Of a stretch of DNA of 64,000 bases, positions 58,882 to 64,000 are shown one piece after another. The stretch comes from Cyclobacteriaceae bacterium (GTDB lineage Bacteria > Bacteroidota > Bacteroidia > Cytophagales > Cyclobacteriaceae). Under the pieces are notes generated by a model, which was not told the origin of the DNA, did no database searches, and saw nothing but the letters and a program-made list of their open reading frames with translations. Positions within the stretch are counted from its first letter, which is position 1. The number at the start of each line of letters is the position of its first letter. Position numbers and translations under genes: made by a program. The stretch lies in assembly GCA_030584025.1 (NCBI GenBank), contig CP129487.1:1-64000 (forward strand). The letters run 5' to 3'.

Positions 58882-59454
58882 CTAGAATGCTTCTACAGAT
58901 TTCACCTCACCCGGCATCATGCGGGTGAACAGGTTTTCAATACCGGCCTTCAGCGTTACCATAGAAGAAGGGCATCCGCTGCACGAGCCTTGCAATTTTA
59001 CCTTCACGATGCCATCTGTAAACGAGTGGTACGTAATGGCGCCACCATCCTGTTCCACTGCCGGGCGGATGTATTCCTCCAGAATGGTTTTTATTTTTTT
59101 AACGGTTTCGGTTTCTTCTTCTGCAGGAGCTGACTCGGCCTCACTCATTTCAATGATAAAGCGACCCGATTCAAGGAATTTCTGAATGTGATCTTTGATT
59201 ACGTTCTGAATTTCCAACCACTCCACATCTTCCCGTTTAGTTACGGTGATGAAGTTGCTCATGTAGAAAACACGGTCAACGAATGGGTAATCGAACAACT
59301 CCTGCGCCAGGGGTGCATTGGCTGCACTTTCACGGGTGGGGTAATCAAAACTCATTCCATCCGGAATCAACATTTCATTCACCACAAATTTCAGCGAATT
59401 CGGGTTAGGGTTTGATTCCAGATAAATATGGATATGCTTGGGAACTACGTTCAT
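58882..59454 (-). CDS. Nfu-type Fe-S carrier protein
   Basis: The 190-residue protein joins an Nfu_N domain (IHIYLESNPNPNSLKFVVNEMLIPDG) to a C-terminal NifU domain with the cluster-binding CSGCPSS (two Cys three apart). It binds a 4Fe-4S cluster between monomers and delivers it to client enzymes. It stands apart from any suf operon in this window. Confidence 0.93.
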   Translation of the reverse strand: MNVVPKHIHIYLESNPNPNSLKFVVNEMLIPDGMSFDYPTRESAANAPLAQELFDYPFVDRVFYMSNFITVTKREDVEWLEIQNVIKDHIQKFLESGRFIIEMSEAESAPAEEETETVKKIKTILEEYIRPAVEQDGGAITYHSFTDGIVKVKLQGSCSGCPSSMVTLKAGIENLFTRMMPGEVKSVEAF

Positions 59455-59501
59455 GCCTGAAATTTCGTTTTAGTATGTCAATAAAACAGCCAGCTGCAAA
59501 T

Positions 59502-60800
59502 TTAGTTCATTGCAGGCTCTTTTCGAAAACCGTTTTCGGTGGTGGCTACGATGCTGGCCACAACTGTATCTCCGGTAACATTAACGATGGTTCGGCACAT
59601 ATCGAGTGGCCGGTCGATTGCGATGATCAGCGCCAATCCTTCTGGTGAAACGCCAATTGCGCCAAGCACGATGACGAGGGTAATCAATCCCGCACTGGGC
59701 ACTGCGGCAGCACCAATTGAAGATAAGGTTGCCGTAAGCACGATCATAAGCTGATCAGCAAGTGTCAGGTCGTGACCGAAAGCTTGCGCAATGAATACAG
59801 CCGTAACCGCCTGGTGAATGCTGGTGCCATCCATGTTGATGGTTGCACCTAATGGAAGTACAAAGCTGGTGATCTCTTCCTTGATGCCCAGATTTTTTTC
59901 TGCGCATTCCATCGTTACGGGTAGTGTAGCAGCGCTTGAACTGGTTGAGAACGCCATAATTTGGGCAGGAATAATACCCTTCAAAAACTGTGTGTACTTA
60001 ATGTGTGTGAACATCCGCATGAAGAACGGATAGATCACCAGGATCATCAGCGCGAGGCTCAACAGCACCGTAATGGCGTACACCCCTAATGCGCTGAATA
60101 GTTCCAGCGCCTGTTTCGGATCATCACCGGCAAAGTCGACAATAAGTGCACCGATCAATGCAAACACACCGATGGGGGCGTAGTGCATCACGATGTCCAC
60201 AATTTTTAGAATGACCTCATTGACGCCATCAAAAAATCCCTTTACATAAATTCCTTTTTGTTCAGGGATCATGATCAAGGCGATACCGAATAGTATGGCA
60301 AAGAAAATCACCTGCAGCATGTTTCGGTTCGAACTCATGGAACCAAAAATGTTATCGGGAACAATGTCAACGATTACTTGCAACGGACCGGATTCTTTTA
60401 GCTTTTCCGCATCGCTCACTTTCAGATTGGCATCCTTGGCGTACTTCTCCGATAGTTCAATTTGTTTTTCTTTCGAAAGAAAGTTTCCAGGTTTAATAGT
60501 ATTTACGGCCACCAATCCAACAATAATGGCAATTACGGTGGTGATCAGGTAAAAGCTTATCGTCTTTCCACCAATGCGCGAGAGTTTTGAAATATCTTTC
60601 AGGTTTGATACACCGCTGATGAGCGAAACCAAAATCAGCGGAATGGCAATCAACTTTAATAAGTTGATGAAGATGGTTCCGAAGGGTTTTACCCAATCGG
60701 AAATAAAAGGGCCCCAGTGCAAAAAGATGGAAACCAAACCGAGCACAATGCCCAAAAACATCCCAATAAAAATGCGGATGTGTAACGGAATTTTCTTCAT
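59502..60800 (-). CDS. Dicarboxylate/glutamate:cation symporter (DAACS), copy 1
   Basis: From ATG 60800 the protein has 432 residues. Glt/DctA-family motifs are present: AFSTSSSAATLPVT (serine-rich hairpin HP1), GATINMDGTSIHQ (Na+ site) and the PLDMCRTIVNVTGD segment in TM8 that contacts substrate Asp/Arg. It takes up glutamate, aspartate or C4-dicarboxylates with Na+ or H+. A 45-residue insert (KFLSKEKQIELSEKYAKDA) lies between TM3 and TM4. A paralogue is directly upstream. Confidence 0.93.
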   Translation of the reverse strand: MKKIPLHIRIFIGMFLGIVLGLVSIFLHWGPFISDWVKPFGTIFINLLKLIAIPLILVSLISGVSNLKDISKLSRIGGKTISFYLITTVIAIIVGLVAVNTIKPGNFLSKEKQIELSEKYAKDANLKVSDAEKLKESGPLQVIVDIVPDNIFGSMSSNRNMLQVIFFAILFGIALIMIPEQKGIYVKGFFDGVNEVILKIVDIVMHYAPIGVFALIGALIVDFAGDDPKQALELFSALGVYAITVLLSLALMILVIYPFFMRMFTHIKYTQFLKGIIPAQIMAFSTSSSAATLPVTMECAEKNLGIKEEITSFVLPLGATINMDGTSIHQAVTAVFIAQAFGHDLTLADQLMIVLTATLSSIGAAAVPSAGLITLVIVLGAIGVSPEGLALIIAIDRPLDMCRTIVNVTGDTVVASIVATTENGFRKEPAMN

Positions 60801-60870
60801 AATGTGATAGCCAAATCTTCGCAATTTATGGGAATGCGGCTTAAACAAAATACCGTTCGCAGGATTTTAT

Positions 60871-62160
60871 TTAGGCTTGATCCAGCTCTGCGGGCGGGGT
60901 TTCCATCAATTCGCCCTCTGTGCCTGCAATTACGCTGGCTACTGTAGAATCTCCGGTAATGTTTACAACGGTGCGAAGCATATCCAGCGGTCTGTCAACA
61001 GCAAGAATAAGGGCTAATCCGGTAGGATCAAGACCAACCGCTTCCAATACTATAATCAGCATGATGATTCCGGCACCCGGCACCGCAGCCGCTCCAATGG
61101 AGGAAAGTACGGCTGTCATTAAAATGGTGAGTTGCTGGCCCAATGTTAAATCCAACCCAAAAGCTTGTGCAATAAAAACAGCCGAAACACCTTGGTGAAT
61201 ACTGGTACCGTCCATGTTAATGGTGGCACCTAACGGCAACACAAAGCTTGAAACTTCTTCGGAGATGCCGAGGTTTTTTTCTGCGCAATCGATGGTAACC
61301 GGAAGGGTAGCCGCACTGGAACTGGTTGAAAACGCCAATACTTGCGCGGGGAGAATGCCTTTGATAAAACGCATATAAGGCATTTTGGTGAAGGCTTTTA
61401 AGATTAGTGGATACGTAATAAAAACCATTACCGCTAAGCCGAGCACTACATTTAAACTGTATACCCCTAATGCCTTTAACAAACCGATGTCAATATTTAA
61501 ACTGGCCAGAAGCGCAAACACACCAATAGGCGCAAAGCGCATAATCATGTCAACAATTTTCAGGATCACCTCGTTGGCACCATCAAAGAAGGATTTAACC
61601 GGTTTGATTTTATCAGGCTTGGCCAGAATCATGGCCACACCAAACAACATGGCGAAGAAAATAATCTGCAGCATGTTTGAGTTGTTCGACATGGCCCCAA
61701 ACACATTCTCAGGTACTATATCAACCAGAATTTGCAAGGGTCCGTCATCCTGAACATCCTGTGCAGAAGAAATGCGTGAACCGATATCGGATGCATAGGC
61801 ATTGCTTAGTTCTTCTCGTTTTTCGGCAGTCAGAAATTTTCCCGGCTTAATTACATTAACCAACAACAATCCTACGGTAACAGCAACAACCGTGGTAGCC
61901 AGGTAAAGTCCTATGGTTCGTCCCCCAATGCGCGAAAGTTTTGAAACATCCGATAAGTTGGAAATCCCATCAATCAACGAAAAAATGATGAGCGGAATGG
62001 CAATGAGTTTTAATCCGTTGATGAAAATCGTTCCCCAGGGTTTGATCCAGTTGTTGGTGAACTCAATCAATCCAAGTCCGTCAGCGCTCAAGCCCCAGAT
62101 CATGCCCAGTGCCATGCCAATGAGAATTTTACCGTAAAGGGGAATACGTTTCAACTTCAT
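60871..62160 (-). CDS. Dicarboxylate/glutamate:cation symporter (DAACS), copy 2
   Basis: The 429-residue paralogue of the next gene has the same landmarks: AFSTSSSAATLPVT, GATINMDGTSIHQ and DRPLDMLRTVVNITGDSTVASV. It is about as long and carries the same extracytoplasmic insert (FLTAEKREELSNAYASD). Substrate-site segments differ by PLDML versus PLDMC. The tandem arrangement (70 bp apart) suggests duplication with possible divergence in substrate or affinity. Confidence 0.93.
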   Translation of the reverse strand: MKLKRIPLYGKILIGMALGMIWGLSADGLGLIEFTNNWIKPWGTIFINGLKLIAIPLIIFSLIDGISNLSDVSKLSRIGGRTIGLYLATTVVAVTVGLLLVNVIKPGKFLTAEKREELSNAYASDIGSRISSAQDVQDDGPLQILVDIVPENVFGAMSNNSNMLQIIFFAMLFGVAMILAKPDKIKPVKSFFDGANEVILKIVDMIMRFAPIGVFALLASLNIDIGLLKALGVYSLNVVLGLAVMVFITYPLILKAFTKMPYMRFIKGILPAQVLAFSTSSSAATLPVTIDCAEKNLGISEEVSSFVLPLGATINMDGTSIHQGVSAVFIAQAFGLDLTLGQQLTILMTAVLSSIGAAAVPGAGIIMLIIVLEAVGLDPTGLALILAVDRPLDMLRTVVNITGDSTVASVIAGTEGELMETPPAELDQA

Positions 62161-62229
62161 GGCCTAAAAATAAGAGTATTTACAAAAGATGCACCCCTTA
62201 ATTTGTATTAATGGGCCATTGGCTAGACT

Positions 62230-63651
62230 TCACCAACTGCTGCTCGCACCACCACCACCCGAGTCACCACCACCCCAACTTCCTCCGCTGTCGCTTGATG
62301 ATGATGAACTGCTGTCACTATCTGATGAAGAAGACATGACCAACATGGGAATGATGAATTTATCGATGTGGTGATGCCCGCAATGCAAACAGGTACGCTC
62401 TTCTTCACCATATCCCTCAGCAGAGTAGGAGGCGCGTTCGATGGTTCGTCTGGCACCAAAGTGGTAAGTCATGAAACTGCACTTCGGGCAGGTAGTGAAT
62501 TTTGAATTTTTATTTGGGTACCGAAGAATTTCAGTCGATCCGCAGGAGTTACATTTCCACACATCGTAATCAATTGTGCCTATTTTCTCTTCTGCTATTT
62601 GTCCTTCTTTCAAAAACTCGTCTTCCTGCGCCTCTGAGAGTTTAGCCATTTTAGCGTTGCATTTTCTGCATGTGCGCGGATGATCCCTGAAACTATTACG
62701 TTTGCTACGAAACAGTTGGTACACAAAAATCATGGGTAAAGGAAAAAATATGGCCATCAATAACCAGTATGTCTTCTGCCCGTTCATAAAGTTATAGGCA
62801 TCCTGTTGCTGGCCCCTGACTACAAAGTTTTTTCCTTTAGATGAAACTCGTGCAAATCGTTCAATAAACCAGATTACAATTAAAGCGTAAAACACTACGG
62901 GAAACCAAATAAGCGGCCATTTAAAATTGTAAGCTAAAAAAAACAGCAACAGGGGTAGAGCTAGATAAAGAAGCAACCAACGTGGTAGTGAAATTGTCAC
63001 TTTCTGAACTTCATATTCATTTGCTTGTTTGAATTTTCCTGACATGGCGATCATCAGTAAGTATACGAGCGCGACCACGCTATACAAAGCGACAAACACG
63101 ATATACGCGTAGTGATCTTGCGAGGTGTCACGCGCAAATAACTCTTCGATGGCTTCCGGTTTGGAAAGAATGGAAACTGTGGCCTCAATACCGCGAAGCA
63201 TACCAGTATTGTAATCACCTTCCCTGAAATGGGGCACCATGAACCGCTGTTGAATGCGCTTGCAGGTAGCATCGGGCAAAACGCCCTCAACCCCGTAACC
63301 GGTATGAAACCGGATGGTGCGCTGATCCATGATAAACAGAATCAACAGTCCATTGTCGTTACTCGCTTGCCCGATTCCCCAATGGCGGAAAAGGCGTTGC
63401 GCAAAATCAACATGATCTTCTTCGCCAATGGAAGGAAGCATGACAACGGCAACCTGTGCCGTAGCGGCTCTTTCCAGATCGCCCAGCAATTGATTGATGC
63501 GGCTTACTGTGGTGTCGTGTAGAATTTTTGTTAAGTCACTGACATAACTGTTATTAATCAGCTTGGTGTTGGGTACGGTTTCAACCGTATACACCTGGGC
63601 ATGCACCGACAGCGAAACGCATATCAGTACCAGGAGTAAAATTTTTTTCAT
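62230..63651 (-). CDS. TPM-domain membrane protein with two zinc ribbons and a Ser/Gly-rich tail
   Basis: The 473-residue protein has a signal peptide (1-18) and a TPM (Thylakoid/YgcG-type) domain at about 20-165 (DLERAATAQVAVVMLPSIGEED, NDNGLLILFIMDQRTIRFHTGYGVEGVLPD). Four or five membrane helices follow (about 180-315). Cys-rich modules (CRKCNAKM, CNSCGS, CPKCSFM, CLHCGHHH) lie between about 325 and 430. The Ser-run and GGSWGGGDSGGGGASSSW tail is typical of YgcG-like proteins. Function is unproven; it is probably an envelope protein. The aroC stop is adjacent. Confidence 0.85.
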   Translation of the reverse strand: MKKILLLVLICVSLSVHAQVYTVETVPNTKLINNSYVSDLTKILHDTTVSRINQLLGDLERAATAQVAVVMLPSIGEEDHVDFAQRLFRHWGIGQASNDNGLLILFIMDQRTIRFHTGYGVEGVLPDATCKRIQQRFMVPHFREGDYNTGMLRGIEATVSILSKPEAIEELFARDTSQDHYAYIVFVALYSVVALVYLLMIAMSGKFKQANEYEVQKVTISLPRWLLLYLALPLLLFFLAYNFKWPLIWFPVVFYALIVIWFIERFARVSSKGKNFVVRGQQQDAYNFMNGQKTYWLLMAIFFPLPMIFVYQLFRSKRNSFRDHPRTCRKCNAKMAKLSEAQEDEFLKEGQIAEEKIGTIDYDVWKCNSCGSTEILRYPNKNSKFTTCPKCSFMTYHFGARRTIERASYSAEGYGEEERTCLHCGHHHIDKFIIPMLVMSSSSDSDSSSSSSSDSGGSWGGGDSGGGGASSSW

Positions 63652-64000
63652 TTATATCCGCGAAACTTTTGCGCGCAGCAGAAAATCGGCCAGCACCAAG
63701 GCGGCCATGGCTTCAACAATCGGTACAGCGCGCGGCACCACACACGGGTCATGTCGTCCCTTGCCGCTCACCGATACTTCGTTTCCTTCTTTATCTACAC
63801 TTTGTTGATCTTGCATAATGGTGGCCACCGGCTTAAAGGCCACGTTAAAATAAATATCTTCACCGTTACTGATGCCGCCCTGTACACCGCCTGAGTGATT
63901 TGTTTTGGTTCTGATCTTGCCGCCTTCGTTTACAAATTCATCGTTGTGTTGTGAGCCTGTTAACGTTGTTCCTTCAAAACCACTTCCGTACTCGAAACCT
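63652..64000 (-). CDS. aroC: Chorismate synthase (partial, N-terminus off the right edge)
   Basis: The minus-strand frame from the window edge to TAA 63652 reads SGFEGTTLTGSQHNDEF, then SGGVQGGISNGEDIYFNVAFKP and GKGRHDPCVVPRAVPIVEAM, the conserved C-terminal signatures of chorismate synthase. It converts EPSP to chorismate using reduced FMN. About 116 codons of an expected 350-370 are present. The TPM gene ATG directly abuts its stop codon, so the two are probably co-transcribed. Confidence 0.95.
   Translation of the reverse strand, partial: GFEYGSGFEGTTLTGSQHNDEFVNEGGKIRTKTNHSGGVQGGISNGEDIYFNVAFKPVATIMQDQQSVDKEGNEVSVSGKGRHDPCVVPRAVPIVEAMAALVLADFLLRAKVSRI

Overview
The window looks like a chromosomal segment of a Bacteroidota bacterium, most likely of the Cytophagales. 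Three things point there: outer-membrane proteins with N-terminal carboxypeptidase-regulatory-like domains that end in the SusC/TonB-plug signature VVVTGYG, a LytS/LytTR two-component pair, and promoters of the TTG-N19/20-TAnnTTTG type with almost no Shine-Dalgarno sequences. Coding density is high. Most genes are housekeeping or envelope genes, and small mobile elements and palindromic repeats sit between them. No phage, plasmid, rRNA operon or CRISPR array was seen.

Layout. 1-5.7 kb: a partial membrane-bound AraC-type regulator with a TolB-like domain and TPRs, an ankyrin lipoprotein, an acyltransferase, a HigB/HigA-type toxin-antitoxin pair, a BLUF blue-light photoreceptor with an operator-like site cluster, and a secreted GH43 glycosidase. 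5.8-6.1 kb: tRNA-Ser(TGA) with a partial copy of its 3' end 170 bp downstream. 6.2-15.7 kb: a secreted multidomain protein, an alkyltransferase-like DNA-binding protein, a sodium:solute symporter, clpS, recR, an aspartate-type aminotransferase, and a LytS/LytTR pair. 15.8-20.3 kb: a divergent envelope-signalling locus (ECF sigma factor, anti-sigma/CarboxypepD/TonB-C fusion and a DUF4230 protein facing a CarboxypepD-vWA protein). 20.4-27 kb: a glycosyltransferase, a second ECF sigma/anti-sigma pair, gmk, an inserted PIN toxin-antitoxin pair, nadD and a DUF5686 outer-membrane protein.

27-32.1 kb is the most unusual stretch. It holds a selenium operon (mnmH, selD and a WYL-like gene) interrupted by a GxxExxY gene flanked by 30-bp inverted repeats. 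A candidate structured RNA follows, then sigZ with repeated TGCGTCTT boxes, an unlisted 19-residue Cys/Gly-rich peptide, a PAP2 phosphatase, and a 150-bp MITE-like element with a 10-bp direct repeat at its ends. 32-41.8 kb: secreted proteins, glutaminyl cyclase, a single-chain restriction-modification enzyme, an MFS/reductase operon, and frr-pyrH. 41.9-49.6 kb: a biotin-carrier protein, a TPP riboswitch controlling a TonB-dependent receptor, a UbiA prenyltransferase, purN, a peroxiredoxin, and homogentisate dioxygenase. 49.7-64 kb: a CtpA protease, a hemerythrin (RIC/YtfE-like) protein, ruvX, def, a methionine/glutamine aminotransferase plus omega-amidase pair, an EEP hydrolase, an S9 peptidase, an Nfu protein, two tandem dicarboxylate/glutamate symporters, a TPM-domain protein and the 3' end of aroC.

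All functional calls come from reading motifs and family resemblance in the translated sequence. No database search was possible.
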